A stretch of 64,000 bases of DNA from Gemmiger sp. An194. Lineage in GTDB: Bacteria; Bacillota; Clostridia; Oscillospirales; Ruminococcaceae. Shown here one piece after another: positions 30,589 through 39,662 of this stretch. Position 1 is the stretch's first letter. Every line of letters starts with the position of its first letter. Where the stretch lies: contig NZ_NFKA01000004.1 in assembly GCF_002160145.1 (NCBI RefSeq), forward strand, positions 1 through 64,000, given 5' to 3'. The position numbers and the translations under genes are program-made. The notes under the pieces were generated by a model, which was given only the letters and a program-made list of their open reading frames with translations, made no database searches and was not told the origin of the DNA.

Positions 30589-32028
30589 TCACACAGTTGC
30601 TTCCTTCGTACAGCATGAGGTTCCTTTTGCATGGAAAAAACGCCGCGTTTCCCGGAACACCTGGGGTGACAGCCAGAGTACGGCCAGCAGGTTTGGCAGT
30701 ACCATCAGCCCGTTAAAGGTATCGCTAATCTGCCAGACCAGATCCAGCCGGGTCACACAGCCAATTACAATACAGCTCAGATACAGCAATTTATAGGGAA
30801 CAAGTGCACCCGGCCCGAACAGATATTCCACCGCACGCTCGCCGTAATAACTCCAGCCCAGCAGGGTAGAGAAGGCGAACAGCATCAGGCTGACCGCGAT
30901 CAGTGCCCCGCCGCCCGGGCCGAAAACCGAGCGAAACGCATCAGCAGTAAGTGCAGCTCCGTTGGGCAGAGCAGAAAAAGCATTTGTTCCAAGGGCGGCG
31001 GCGTAGCGGGCGGGATCGTATACGCCGGAGCAGAGGATTGCAAGGGCGGTGAGGGTGCACATAAGCAACGTGTCCACCGCCACCTCAAAAACGCCCCACA
31101 TGCCCTGAACCACCGGCGGGCTTCCGGCGGCAGAGTTGGCCATGACCGAGGAGCCCAGCCCGGCCTCGTTGCTGCTGACCCCACGGGCAACGCCTACCTG
31201 CAGGGCCTGCTTCATGCCGTAACCTGCCAGCCCGCCGAGCCCCGCCTGAAGGTTGAAGGCCTGCTGCAGGATGCTGTTCAGAACCATGGGCACCTGACGC
31301 CAGTTTGCAAGAATTACACACACCGCCGCCGCGGTGTACCCAATGGCCATGAAGGGAACCAGACGCTCAGTGATCTGTCCCATACGCTGAATGCCGCCCA
31401 GCATGGCAAAACCCACTGCGCCCGCAACGGCCAGACCGGTGAGCAGCGGAGGAACACCAAAGGCATCCTGCAGACCGGTGGCAATAGAATTTGCCTGGGC
31501 CATATCTCCCATACCCAGAGAGCCTAAAATGCAGAAGAACGAGAACAGCAGAGCCAGCCAGCGACAGCCCAGGCCCTGCTCGATGTAAAACATCGCCCCG
31601 CCAATGGGTTCACCCTTGGCATTTTTACCTCGATAAAGCCCGGCCAGCAGATTTTCCGCGTAGCCGGTCATGGTGCCGAAAAAGGCCGAGATCCACATCC
31701 AGAACACCGCACCCGGCCCTCCGGCAGCGATGGCCGTGGCCACGCCTGCAATGTTGCCGGTGCCCAGTGTGGCGGCCAGCGCGGTACAGGCAGACTGAAA
31801 CCCGGTGATGCCGCCTGTTTTCTGTGACTTGCCACGGAACGCGGACCCAAATGTGCTGCGCCACCACAGACGTATATGGCGCAGCTGAAAAAAGCCGGTT
31901 CCGAAGCTGAACAAAAACCCGGATAATGCCAGCAAAAACAAGGTGACCGGCCCCCAGGCAAATCGGCTCAGCAGATCGTTGCACCAGCTCAGCCACCCGG
32001 AAAAATATCCCATGATAAGATTCCCCAT
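30589..32028 (-). CDS. Sodium:alanine/glycine symporter (AGCS family)
   Basis: 479 residues from MGNLIMGYFSGWLSWCND (GAGGAG before ATG 32028). It is an integral membrane protein with about 10-11 helices and the family signature GGPGAVFWMWISAFFG plus GTGNIAGVATA, ARGVSSNEAGLGSSVMANSAA and LGWSYYGERAVEYLFG. It takes up alanine or glycine with sodium. Confidence 0.95.
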   Translation of the reverse strand: MGNLIMGYFSGWLSWCNDLLSRFAWGPVTLFLLALSGFLFSFGTGFFQLRHIRLWWRSTFGSAFRGKSQKTGGITGFQSACTALAATLGTGNIAGVATAIAAGGPGAVFWMWISAFFGTMTGYAENLLAGLYRGKNAKGEPIGGAMFYIEQGLGCRWLALLFSFFCILGSLGMGDMAQANSIATGLQDAFGVPPLLTGLAVAGAVGFAMLGGIQRMGQITERLVPFMAIGYTAAAVCVILANWRQVPMVLNSILQQAFNLQAGLGGLAGYGMKQALQVGVARGVSSNEAGLGSSVMANSAAGSPPVVQGMWGVFEVAVDTLLMCTLTALAILCSGVYDPARYAAALGTNAFSALPNGAALTADAFRSVFGPGGGALIAVSLMLFAFSTLLGWSYYGERAVEYLFGPGALVPYKLLYLSCIVIGCVTRLDLVWQISDTFNGLMVLPNLLAVLWLSPQVFRETRRFFHAKGTSCCTKEATV

Positions 32029-32118
32029 ACAGCGCTCCTCTTTTGCGGATTCTGCTAGAATATATGCACAGTTTTGCCCAAAGCAGAACCCAAAACCGGC
32101 AAAAAGGCGGCTGGTGGA

Positions 32119-32147
32119 TTGTAGCGGCGGCATTTTGGTGGTATAAT
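32119..32147 (+). promoter_or_regulatory. Promoter of the HAD phosphatase gene
   Basis: TTGTAG (32119-32124) is separated by 17 bases from TATAAT (32142-32147). Its position argues against translation from GTG 32158, which would leave almost no leader. Confidence 0.75.
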
Positions 32148-32178
32148 AGATAAAATTGTGTTTAAGGATGGTGCAATC

Positions 32179-32826
32179 GTGGCACGATATGACGCAGTAT
32201 TATTCGATGTGGATGGAACTTTGATTCATTCCAGCCCGGGCATTCTGGCAACAATGGAATATACGTTCCGGCAGATGGGCATCGACCCGGCCGGTGTTGA
32301 TCTGACCCGTTATCTTGGCCCGCCACTGCGGCGCAGCTTCGGTGAGCATTTTTCCGATGAGGCCATGGTGGAAAAGATGGTGGACATCTACCGTGCCCGC
32401 TATGCAGAGGACGGCTGTCACCGCTGCCAGGTGTTTGAAGGTGTGCGCCCCATGCTGGAGCGGCTGAAGGCTGCCGGTATCCGGCTGTATACCGCCACCT
32501 CCAAGCCTACAGTGGTTGTCACGCCGATTCTGGAGGAGCAAGGCCTGGCCGAATACTTCGATTTCATCGGCGGCGCCAGCGAAGATAAAAGCGTGGACAC
32601 TAAAACTGCTGTGATGCGTCTGGTGCTTGCCCGGCCGGAACTGCAGGGGGCCCGTGTGCTGATGGTGGGCGACCGGAGCGATGATATGAAGGGCGCTGCA
32701 GACTGCGGCGTTCCCGTAGCAGCAGTGATGTACGGCTACGGCAGTGAACAGGAGCTTGCTCCCTTCGCGCCGACGCTGATGGCGAAGGATTGCCAGCAGC
32801 TGGCCGATTACATATTAAATGACTGA
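32179..32826 (+). CDS. HAD superfamily phosphatase (phosphoglycolate phosphatase-like)
   Basis: 215 residues from GTG 32179 (VARYDAVLFDVDGTLIHSSPG), chosen because AAGGATGG gives 8-base spacing. Motif I is DVDGTL, motif II a Ser/Thr in YTATSKP, motif III and IV are in KSVDTKTA and MVGDRSDDMKGA. A helical cap lies between motifs I and II. The overall pattern resembles Gph/PpaX-type phosphatases; the substrate is not certain. The stop is 34 bases before the SGNH gene start. Confidence 0.88.
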   Translation: MARYDAVLFDVDGTLIHSSPGILATMEYTFRQMGIDPAGVDLTRYLGPPLRRSFGEHFSDEAMVEKMVDIYRARYAEDGCHRCQVFEGVRPMLERLKAAGIRLYTATSKPTVVVTPILEEQGLAEYFDFIGGASEDKSVDTKTAVMRLVLARPELQGARVLMVGDRSDDMKGAADCGVPVAAVMYGYGSEQELAPFAPTLMAKDCQQLADYILND

Positions 32827-32860
32827 TAAAAGACCTTGTAACCAAAAAGGAGGCAGACCC

Positions 32861-34474
32861 ATGGCTAAGAAAAGAAGAAAGTCTTCTAATCTCAGCTTAA
32901 CCCCCAAGCAGAAGCAGGCAGCCCTTGTGCTGGCCATCTGCGCGTTGGTGCTGATCGTAACAATCGTGGCAGTGGTGATTATCGTAAACACCTCTCACAA
33001 AACGAAAGATCCTTCCAGCAGTTCCGGCAGCACTTCCCAGGCGGTGCTGGATTCCGGCTTTGACGCAAGCGCTTACGGCGATACTGTTTTGGGCGAAACC
33101 GATGATGCTGGCCAGTCTTACATCGATGAGACCATCTTTGTGGGCGATTCCAACACCTACCGTTACTACCAGAACGGCCTGCTGTCGCTGGATCAGGTGA
33201 TGGCGGTGGAAGGCCTTGGCATCCAGCAGCTCACTACCGATAAGTCCATCTACTTCAAGAACGACAGTACCGCTTATTCCATTCCCGAAGCTCTGGCGAA
33301 GATGAAACCCCGCCGGATCATCGTGATGATGGGTACCAACAATGCGGACGGCAGCATGAGCGCCGACAGCTTCGCCAGCAGCTATGAATCGGCTCTGAAC
33401 GAGATTGTAACCGCGTATCCCTACTGCGATGTAATCGTAGCCGCAGTTCCTCCCATTCCGGAGGACCACAGCAATTATCCCAACATGAGTCAGGAAACCA
33501 TCAATGAGTTCAATCTGGCTCTGGTAGAGATGTGCAAAAAGAACGGCTATAAGTTCCTGAACATCTCCGAGCTGCTGATGGGCGAGAACGGCTATGGTCA
33601 GGACCGCTACTTCCAGCAGGGTGATATTCATTTGAAGAAGGATGCCCTCAACGGCATCATGGACTATGCCCGCACCCATGCCTGGACCGGCACCGAGGAT
33701 CGCCGTCCCGATACAAGCAATATTCCCACCCGGGTACGCAACGGCAATACCTCCGGCAACTCCAGCCAGGCAACTGCAACTCCGGACCCGAATGAAACCT
33801 TCACCGCTCAGTACAACGTGGACAAAAATGTTGGCGGTACTCTCACCAGTGGGGATATCTCCGGCAAAACCACTTTGAAGTTTGAAGATCTGACCAAGAA
33901 CGACAGCGTTACCGTAAAGGCGGTCGCCGCCGACGGTTATGAGTTTGTGAAGTGGAGCGACGGCAATACCAGCCCCACCCGAACCGACAAGAACTTCAAG
34001 CAGAACGTGAACGTGACCGCCATGTTCAGTGCCAAGCTGAGCATTTCCTTCAAGGAAGGCAGCTCCGCCACCATCAAGGAAGGTGAGAGCTACACCCTTC
34101 ACATCAATGCGGTTGGCGGTGATGTGACCGACGATAACGTACAGTGGACCCTGAATGGTGAGAAGGTCAAGACCGGCTACAGCTACGGCCAGAGCAGCTG
34201 GAAGGCGGGCACCTACGATATTACCGCCTCCATTAATGTGAACGGTAAGCTTTCTTCCGCAAGCTTCAAGCTGGTGGTAGAGGCAGCACCCACACCGGTT
34301 CCCACAGAAGCGCCTACTCCGGTACCCACGGCGGCACCTACTCCGGCACCTACGGCGGCACCTACTCCAGCCCCCACAGCGGTTCCCACTCCGGACCCCA
34401 CCGCTGCGCCGACTGAGGCACCTACTGCCACCCCGACTGATGTTCCGCCTGCTTCTTCCGAAGTCACCGGCTGA
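32861..34474 (+). CDS. Membrane-anchored SGNH/GDSL hydrolase with Pro/Thr-rich tail
   Basis: 537 residues from MAKKRRKSSNLSLTPKQKQ (AAAAGGAGG before ATG 32861). One N-terminal transmembrane helix (about 21-43) leaves the rest outside. SGNH blocks: nucleophile Ser in FVGDSNTYR, Asn in MMGTNNAD and the Asp-His pair in GDIHLKKDA. A beta-rich part follows (about 300-480) with a bacterial repeat-like WSDGNTSPTRT motif, then a PTPVPTEAP-type tail of about 55 residues with no LPXTG. It is likely a surface esterase, for example an O-acetyl esterase of wall or capsule sugars. Substrate is inferred. Confidence 0.85.
   Translation: MAKKRRKSSNLSLTPKQKQAALVLAICALVLIVTIVAVVIIVNTSHKTKDPSSSSGSTSQAVLDSGFDASAYGDTVLGETDDAGQSYIDETIFVGDSNTYRYYQNGLLSLDQVMAVEGLGIQQLTTDKSIYFKNDSTAYSIPEALAKMKPRRIIVMMGTNNADGSMSADSFASSYESALNEIVTAYPYCDVIVAAVPPIPEDHSNYPNMSQETINEFNLALVEMCKKNGYKFLNISELLMGENGYGQDRYFQQGDIHLKKDALNGIMDYARTHAWTGTEDRRPDTSNIPTRVRNGNTSGNSSQATATPDPNETFTAQYNVDKNVGGTLTSGDISGKTTLKFEDLTKNDSVTVKAVAADGYEFVKWSDGNTSPTRTDKNFKQNVNVTAMFSAKLSISFKEGSSATIKEGESYTLHINAVGGDVTDDNVQWTLNGEKVKTGYSYGQSSWKAGTYDITASINVNGKLSSASFKLVVEAAPTPVPTEAPTPVPTAAPTPAPTAAPTPAPTAVPTPDPTAAPTEAPTATPTDVPPASSEVTG
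34289..34450 (+). repeat. In-frame Pro/Thr/Ala codon repeats
   Basis: Degenerate 12-18 base units encode PTPVPT, APTPAPT and similar blocks in the C-terminal tail of the SGNH hydrolase. The repeats are tandem and could vary in number between strains. Confidence 0.85.
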
Positions 34475-34521
34475 ACATAAAATAAATACCGGTAAGAGCA
34501 CCGTTCTTGCCATGGAAAATC

Positions 34522-34557
34522 AAAGGACCCGCTCTGCCCGGCAGGGCGGGCCTTTTC
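34522..34557 (+). terminator. Terminator after the SGNH hydrolase gene
   Basis: AAAGGACCCGCTCTGCC pairs imperfectly with GGGCGGGCCTTTT, followed by CC. It lies 34 bases before gpsA. Confidence 0.6.
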
Positions 34558-34590
34558 CTATGAAAATTCAAAACGAAAGGACGCTCTGTT

Positions 34591-35553
34591 ATGAAACTGA
34601 CTGTATTGGGCTGCGGCCGCTGGGGCACATTCCTGGCCTGCTATCACAGCGCACGCAATGAAGTGATGCTCTGGGGCCGCCCCGGCTCCCGGGCAATGGC
34701 ACAGCTGAAGGCCGAGCGCAAAAACTCCTATATCGAGCTGCCGGAGCAGCTGCAGCTCACAGAAGACCTGACCGGTGCGCTGGAATTTGCCGAGGCGGTG
34801 ATCATCTCCATCAGCGCTCAGCAGCTGCGGGATCTGGCCAAAAAGATTCAGGCCCTGCCGGTGGCGGGCAAAACCTTCATTCTCTGCATGAAGGGCATCG
34901 AGGTGGAAAGCGGCAAACGCCTGACCCAGGTGTTCCGGGAAGAGGTGACCCAGCCGGTTCGTCTGGCCGTTTGGGTTGGCCCCGGCCATGTGCAGGATTT
35001 CTCTGCCGGTATTCCCAACTGTATGGTGGTGGACTCGGATGAACCGGAGACTACCGACTATGTGGTGGAGAATCTGAGCAGCGATTTGATTCGCCTGTAC
35101 AAAGGGCGGGACCTGATCGGCACCGAGGTGGGTGCCGCGGCCAAAAACGTGATTGGCATCGCCGCCGGCATGCTGGACGGTATCGGCTATTCCAGCCTGA
35201 AGGGTGCGCTGATGGCCCGCGGTGCCCGGGAGATCGCCCGGCTGATTCGCGCCATGGGCGGCAATGAGCTGTCGGCCTATGGCCTGTGCCATCTGGGCGA
35301 CTACGAAGCCACCCTGTTTTCGACCCACAGCCACAACCGCCAGTTTGGCGAAAGCTTTGTGAAGGGCGAGCATTTCGATTGTCTGGCCGAGGGTGCTCCC
35401 ACGGTCAAAGCATTGGTAAAACTGGGCGAAGAATACGGGGTCGACCTGCCCATCTGCCAGACCATCCATAGCATGCTGTATGAGGGCTGCAGTGCCAAGG
35501 ACGCGCTGCCCCGCCTGTTCCAGCGCACCGTAAAGGGCGAGTTCGATTATTGA
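34591..35553 (+). CDS. gpsA: NAD(P)H-dependent glycerol-3-phosphate dehydrogenase
   Basis: 320 residues. It reduces dihydroxyacetone phosphate to sn-glycerol 3-phosphate for phospholipid synthesis. The Rossmann motif is VLGCGRWGTFLA, with CMKGIEVESGKRL, GPGHVQDFSAGIP, the active-site lysine in EVGAAAKNVIGIAAG and GLCHLGDYEAT. Slightly short against the usual 330-340. AAAGGA precedes ATG 34591. Confidence 0.93.
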   Translation: MKLTVLGCGRWGTFLACYHSARNEVMLWGRPGSRAMAQLKAERKNSYIELPEQLQLTEDLTGALEFAEAVIISISAQQLRDLAKKIQALPVAGKTFILCMKGIEVESGKRLTQVFREEVTQPVRLAVWVGPGHVQDFSAGIPNCMVVDSDEPETTDYVVENLSSDLIRLYKGRDLIGTEVGAAAKNVIGIAAGMLDGIGYSSLKGALMARGAREIARLIRAMGGNELSAYGLCHLGDYEATLFSTHSHNRQFGESFVKGEHFDCLAEGAPTVKALVKLGEEYGVDLPICQTIHSMLYEGCSAKDALPRLFQRTVKGEFDY

Positions 35554-35623
35554 GTTTGCCGCTCCATGCACAGGGCCAGCCTCCGCCGCATACAATGGCG
35601 AAAAAGGGGAGGTGCTTTGTAGC

Positions 35624-35848
35624 ATGACCAGTTGTTTTGATATCAGCATCATCGATGCCTGGAACACCGGCGACGAAGACGTGACCAACGGCAGTGTGGA
35701 TAATTACGACTTCGATTGGGGCGGCAGTACACCGCCCTGTGGTTGCCGCAGAACCTGCTGCACCCAGCCGCCGGTCGATGAGGACACATGTACAGCAGAG
35801 GAAGAATATGCCGAAGGCGAAGAGGACTATCCGGTAGTTCAGCTGTAA
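35624..35848 (+). CDS. Small acidic cysteine-rich protein of unknown function
   Basis: 74 residues from ATG 35624, which has AAAGGGGAGG 11 bases upstream; GTG 35612 overlaps that ribosome site. The sequence is very acidic (about 19 Asp/Glu) and holds a cysteine cluster TPPCGCRRTCCTQPP with two further cysteines at each side. No signal peptide or membrane segment. Its own ribosome site and strong terminator argue that it is real. It may bind metal through the CxC and CC pairs or be a precursor peptide; I recognise no family. Confidence 0.65.
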   Translation: MTSCFDISIIDAWNTGDEDVTNGSVDNYDFDWGGSTPPCGCRRTCCTQPPVDEDTCTAEEEYAEGEEDYPVVQL

Positions 35849-35856
35849 CAGAACGA

Positions 35857-35891
35857 ACCAAAAGGGCAGAGCCTGGCTCTGCCCTTTTGGT
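35857..35891 (+). terminator. Terminator after the cysteine-rich protein gene
   Basis: ACCAAAAGGGCAGAG pairs perfectly with CTCTGCCCTTTTGGT around a short loop (CCTGG). Confidence 0.88.
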
Positions 35892-35900
35892 GTGTATTGC

Positions 35901-35929
35901 TTGACGAAGCGGTTAGAATAAGGGATAAT
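35901..35929 (+). promoter_or_regulatory. Promoter of the YjjG-like gene
   Basis: TTGACG (35901-35906) is separated by 17 bases from GATAAT (35924-35929), about 80 bases before ATG 36009. Confidence 0.7.
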
Positions 35930-36008
35930 AAAAGGAACGATACATCGGCAGCCCGCCAAACAAACGGCAGGGCTCAAGGCCGAACTTTATAAAGGGAGAA
36001 AACGACCC

Positions 36009-36749
36009 ATGGCACATTATTATTGTTTGTTATTGGATATGGATGGCACGCTGCTGGATTTTGAAGCAGCGGAGCATAAGGCAATCCAGGAGACGCTGGA
36101 GCATTTCGAACTGCCCAGCGATCACGAGACCGAGATGCTCTATGTGGAGATCAACAAGGAGCTCTGGGCGGCGCTGGAAAAGGGCCAGATCAAGCGGGAC
36201 AAGCTGGTGGTGGAGCGATTTGCACGCCTTTTGAAAAAGCTGGAGCGAAAAGGCTCTGCTGCCGAAATGAGCGCCTATTATCTGGATCGCCTGGGCAGTC
36301 ATCCGGATCTGATTCCGGGCGCCCTGGAAGCTGTGCGTGAGCTTTCTGAAGTGGCAACCCTGGCCATTGCTTCCAACGGCGTGGCCAAAGTACAGGCCAG
36401 CCGCCTGCGGGATTCCGGCCTGGAGTCCTATATGGACGAGGTGTTCGTCTCCGAGAAGATGGGCGTGGAAAAGCCCAATCGCCGTTTCTTTGAGCAGGCC
36501 ATTCGTGCTTTGGGCATCGAGCATCGGGACCGGGTCCTGGTGGTGGGCGACAGCCTGAGCGCGGACATCAAGGGAGGCCAGAATGCCGGGCTGGCCACCT
36601 GCTGGTGCAACTTCCACCAGCAGCCGGAACCGGAAGAGGGCAATAAGCCTACTTATACCATCCATAATTGGCAGGAGCTGTATTCCATTGTAATGGAGGA
36701 GGATGAGCTGCAAAATGTCGGACTTAAAAACCGAAAGCATCAGTTTTAA
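36009..36749 (+). CDS. HAD hydrolase, YjjG family 5'-nucleotidase-like
   Basis: 246 residues: motif I LLLDMDGTLLDFEAAE, motif II in LAIASNGV, motif III Lys in GVEKPNRRFFEQA and motif IV VLVVGDSLSADIKGGQNAG. The DFEAAE cap entry and length match YjjG/YfnB-type noncanonical nucleotidases. GGGAGAA precedes ATG 36009. Its end overlaps the following hydrolase gene. Confidence 0.9.
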   Translation: MAHYYCLLLDMDGTLLDFEAAEHKAIQETLEHFELPSDHETEMLYVEINKELWAALEKGQIKRDKLVVERFARLLKKLERKGSAAEMSAYYLDRLGSHPDLIPGALEAVRELSEVATLAIASNGVAKVQASRLRDSGLESYMDEVFVSEKMGVEKPNRRFFEQAIRALGIEHRDRVLVVGDSLSADIKGGQNAGLATCWCNFHQQPEPEEGNKPTYTIHNWQELYSIVMEEDELQNVGLKNRKHQF

Positions 36750-37662
36750 ATCCAGCAACGGCAAAGACACCATCGCCGGATACTTCTACACTATGCCGGA
36801 TATCGCCCCCAAGGCAATCCTGCAAATCAGCCACGGCATGTGCGAGCACATCGAGCGCTACCGGGAATTTGCCGAATTTATGGCACAGCATGGCTTTGTG
36901 GTATGCGGCAACGACCACTTGGGTCACGGAAAAACCAGCGGGGAAGAGGGCATTGACGGATATTTTGGCGAGAAGGATGGGCGCTTTTATGTGCTGCGTG
37001 ACCTGCACACCATGAACCTGCTCGCCCGCAAAAAGTACCCGGATCTTCCGTTGATCCTTCTGGGGCACAGCATGGGCAGTTTCTTCGCCCGATGGTTCGC
37101 CGCAGAGTATCCGGACGCAATGGACGCACTGATCATCAGCGGAACCGGAGGACCAAACCCGCTGGTGAATGCAGGAATCGGCATCAGCGGCTGGATTTCT
37201 TCCGTAAAGGGATCTTCCTTTACATCAAAGCTGGTGAACAAATTGGCCTTCGGTACCTATCTAAAAAAGGTGCCGAAACCCCGTACCCCCTACGATTGGA
37301 TCAGTCGGGATGAACAGATCGTGGACCGCTACAGCGCAGACCCTAAATGCACCTTCGTGTTTACGGTAAGCGCCTTTCATGAGCTGTTTTCCACTCTGAA
37401 GCAGGTGAGCAACCTGCAATGGGCACAAAAAATTCGCCGGGATCTGCCCATCTGGCTCTTCTCCGGCGACATGGACCCGGTGGGCGATTACGGCAAAGGC
37501 GTGAAAAAGGTGGCAGAAATGCTGCGGCAATCCGGTGTAAAGGATGTTCGCCTTACACTGTATCCGGGCGGCCGTCACGAGATGCTGAACGAAACAAATC
37601 GCCAACAGGTCTATCAGGATCTGTTGGCCTGGGCAGAAAAGAGCCTGGAACGGAAGGAATAA
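36715..37662 (+). CDS. Alpha/beta hydrolase (monoacylglycerol lipase/serine aminopeptidase-like)
   Basis: 315 residues from MSDLKTESISFKSSNGKDTIAGYFY. The nucleophile elbow is LLGHSMGS, the oxyanion region is QISHGMCEHIERYREFAEFM and the late acid/His are in FSGDMDPVGDYG and YPGGRHEMLNE. ATG 36715 was chosen because ATG 36703 touches the GGAGGAGG ribosome site. It overlaps the 3' end of the YjjG-like gene by 35 bases, so translation is coupled. Confidence 0.9.
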   Translation: MSDLKTESISFKSSNGKDTIAGYFYTMPDIAPKAILQISHGMCEHIERYREFAEFMAQHGFVVCGNDHLGHGKTSGEEGIDGYFGEKDGRFYVLRDLHTMNLLARKKYPDLPLILLGHSMGSFFARWFAAEYPDAMDALIISGTGGPNPLVNAGIGISGWISSVKGSSFTSKLVNKLAFGTYLKKVPKPRTPYDWISRDEQIVDRYSADPKCTFVFTVSAFHELFSTLKQVSNLQWAQKIRRDLPIWLFSGDMDPVGDYGKGVKKVAEMLRQSGVKDVRLTLYPGGRHEMLNETNRQQVYQDLLAWAEKSLERKE

Positions 37663-37693
37663 ACAAGAGTAGTTAAGAGTAATAAGGAATCAT

Positions 37694-39586
37694 ATGCTCA
37701 TATCGTTACAAAATTTAGGAAAAAGCTTTGGCGACGCCGTTGTCCTGCACGCCATCAACGCCACAGTGGAAAAGGGTGAGCGCATTGGCATCGTAGGCGA
37801 AAACGGTGCCGGTAAAACTACCCTGCTCAAGGTGCTTTGCGGCGAGTACCAGCCCGACGAAGGCGAGTACCAGATCAGCCGCGGGGTAACTCTGGGCTAC
37901 CTGGAACAGAACAGCAAGCTGGACCCAACCCTGGATGTATATGGTGAGATGCGCAGCGCATTTGCGCCGGTGCTCAGCGCCATGGAACAGATGCAGGTGC
38001 TGGAAAACAAGCTGGAAAAGAACCCTGGCGACGAACAGCTGCTTGCAAAGCATGCGGAGCTTTCGGCAGTGATCGACGCGGCGGATGGCTATCATATGGA
38101 TATCCAGATCAAGAAGGTTCTCAGTGGTATGGCCTTTGGCCCCGAAACCTACACCAAAGGCGTGGCGGTGCTCTCCGGCGGTGAGCACACCCGCCTGCGA
38201 CTGGCAAAGCTTCTGCTGCAGCGGCCGGATCTTCTGATTCTGGACGAGCCTACCAACCATCTGGACTTTGCCACCATGGAATGGCTGGAGGAATACCTGA
38301 AGGCCTATTCCGGTGCAGTGCTGGTGGTCAGCCACGACCGTTACTTCCTGGACTCGGTATGTACCCGGATCTGGGAAGTAGAGGACCATCAGCTCACCAG
38401 CTATAAGGGCAATTACTCCGCCTACCTGCCCCAGAAGGAGGCAGCAGTAGCATTGCAGCAGAAGCAGCACGATGCCGATGTGGCCAAGGCGCAAAAGCTG
38501 GAGGACTACATTGCCCGGAATCTTGTGCGTGCTTCCACCACAAAGATGGCTCAGAGTCGCCGCAAGCAGCTGGAAAAGATGGAGATCACCGAAAAGCCCC
38601 GCAGCGGGCCCCAGCAGCTGAACTTCAATTTTGAATTCGATGTTACTCCCTACAAAGAGCTGCTTACCATCAAGAATCTGAGCGTAAAGATCGGTGAGCG
38701 GGTACTGCTGCATCCCTTCGATCTGCAGGTGCTGCGTGGCGAGCGGCTGGTAATCGCTGGTCCCAACGGCGCGGGCAAATCTACCCTGATGCAGGTGCTG
38801 GACGGCAAGCGCAAGCCCTCCGGCGGCATGGTACGGCTGGGCGCGGGCGCAAAGGCCAGCGTTTTTGAGCAGCAGCAGATGCGCCGGGGTGGCCGTGTGA
38901 TCGATGCCATCTGGGATAAATGGCCCCGTTATACCGAGCTGGAGGTGCGCAATCATCTGGCCCGCTTCGGATTCCGGGGCGAAGAGGTGTTCAAAAGCTG
39001 CAGCGCCCTGTCCGGCGGCGAGTTGGCCCGGTTGCGCTTTTCCGAGATCGTGCTGGAGCGGCCCAACCTGCTGTTCCTGGACGAGCCCACCAACCATCTG
39101 GACATCTACACCCGTGAGAGCCTGACCCAAGCATTGATGGCTTACGAGGGTACATTGCTGCTTATCACCCATGACAGGTATCTGATGAACAGCCTGGAAT
39201 GCCCCATCCTGTATGTGGAGGATGGAAACGCCACCCTTTATCCCAGCTACGAGCGGATGATGCACCGGGAAGACCCGGCAGCCGCCGCTCCCAGGGAGGA
39301 GAAAGAGAAGGCGCCCGCAGGCAAAGCGGCTTATGGCAAAGAGCAGCGCCGCCGCAAAGCGGAGCTGCGTACCCGTATCAAAGCAGTGGAGGACGAGATC
39401 GAAACTCTGGGCGCACACATTGTGGAACTGGAAAACGAGATCGCCAGCCCCGAGGTATTGCGCGACCATGTTCTGCTGCGGGATAAATGCGACGAGCTGG
39501 AAGACAGCCGCTTTCATCAGCAGGAACTGTTCGACGAGTGGGAAAAGCTGCTGGAAGAACAGGAGCAGTATGAACAGGCCGAGTAA
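37694..39586 (+). CDS. ABC-F family ATPase (translation factor/Uup-like)
   Basis: 630 residues with two ABC modules and no membrane segment: Walker A GENGAGKTT and GPNGAGKST, signatures LSGGEHTRLRLAKLL and LSGGELARLRFSEIV, and Walker B LLILDEPTNHLDF and LLFLDEPTNHLDI. The inter-domain linker is about 80 residues, and the C-terminal 100 residues are a charged coiled coil as in Uup. Such proteins act on the ribosome; some give antibiotic protection, but no evidence for that is seen here. The ribosome site is weak (AAGGAAT). Confidence 0.93.
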   Translation: MLISLQNLGKSFGDAVVLHAINATVEKGERIGIVGENGAGKTTLLKVLCGEYQPDEGEYQISRGVTLGYLEQNSKLDPTLDVYGEMRSAFAPVLSAMEQMQVLENKLEKNPGDEQLLAKHAELSAVIDAADGYHMDIQIKKVLSGMAFGPETYTKGVAVLSGGEHTRLRLAKLLLQRPDLLILDEPTNHLDFATMEWLEEYLKAYSGAVLVVSHDRYFLDSVCTRIWEVEDHQLTSYKGNYSAYLPQKEAAVALQQKQHDADVAKAQKLEDYIARNLVRASTTKMAQSRRKQLEKMEITEKPRSGPQQLNFNFEFDVTPYKELLTIKNLSVKIGERVLLHPFDLQVLRGERLVIAGPNGAGKSTLMQVLDGKRKPSGGMVRLGAGAKASVFEQQQMRRGGRVIDAIWDKWPRYTELEVRNHLARFGFRGEEVFKSCSALSGGELARLRFSEIVLERPNLLFLDEPTNHLDIYTRESLTQALMAYEGTLLLITHDRYLMNSLECPILYVEDGNATLYPSYERMMHREDPAAAAPREEKEKAPAGKAAYGKEQRRRKAELRTRIKAVEDEIETLGAHIVELENEIASPEVLRDHVLLRDKCDELEDSRFHQQELFDEWEKLLEEQEQYEQAE

Positions 39587-39616
39587 GCCATTCCGCTTCT
39601 AGAAAACCATAAGATG

Positions 39617-39652
39617 AAAAAGGCTCACGGCAGATATGCCGTGAGCCTTTTT
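39617..39652. terminator. Bidirectional terminator
   Basis: AAAAAGGCTCACGGCA pairs with TGCCGTGAGCCTTTTT around GATA. It serves the ABC-F gene and the convergent histidine kinase gene. Confidence 0.93.
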
Positions 39653-39662
39653 ACGTTTGTTT

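Noticed and set aside
34289-34450. CRISPR-like repeats
   Set aside because: The units are short, in frame and code for a Pro/Thr-rich tail; there are no spacers of uniform length and no cas genes.
34213-34467. Minus-strand VGAAVGAGVG repeat protein
   Set aside because: It is the antisense reading of the Pro/Thr/Ala codon repeats of the SGNH hydrolase.
37694-39586. ABC-F gene as an antibiotic resistance determinant
   Set aside because: The sequence looks like a housekeeping Uup-type factor; nothing in the linker or context indicates a resistance subfamily.
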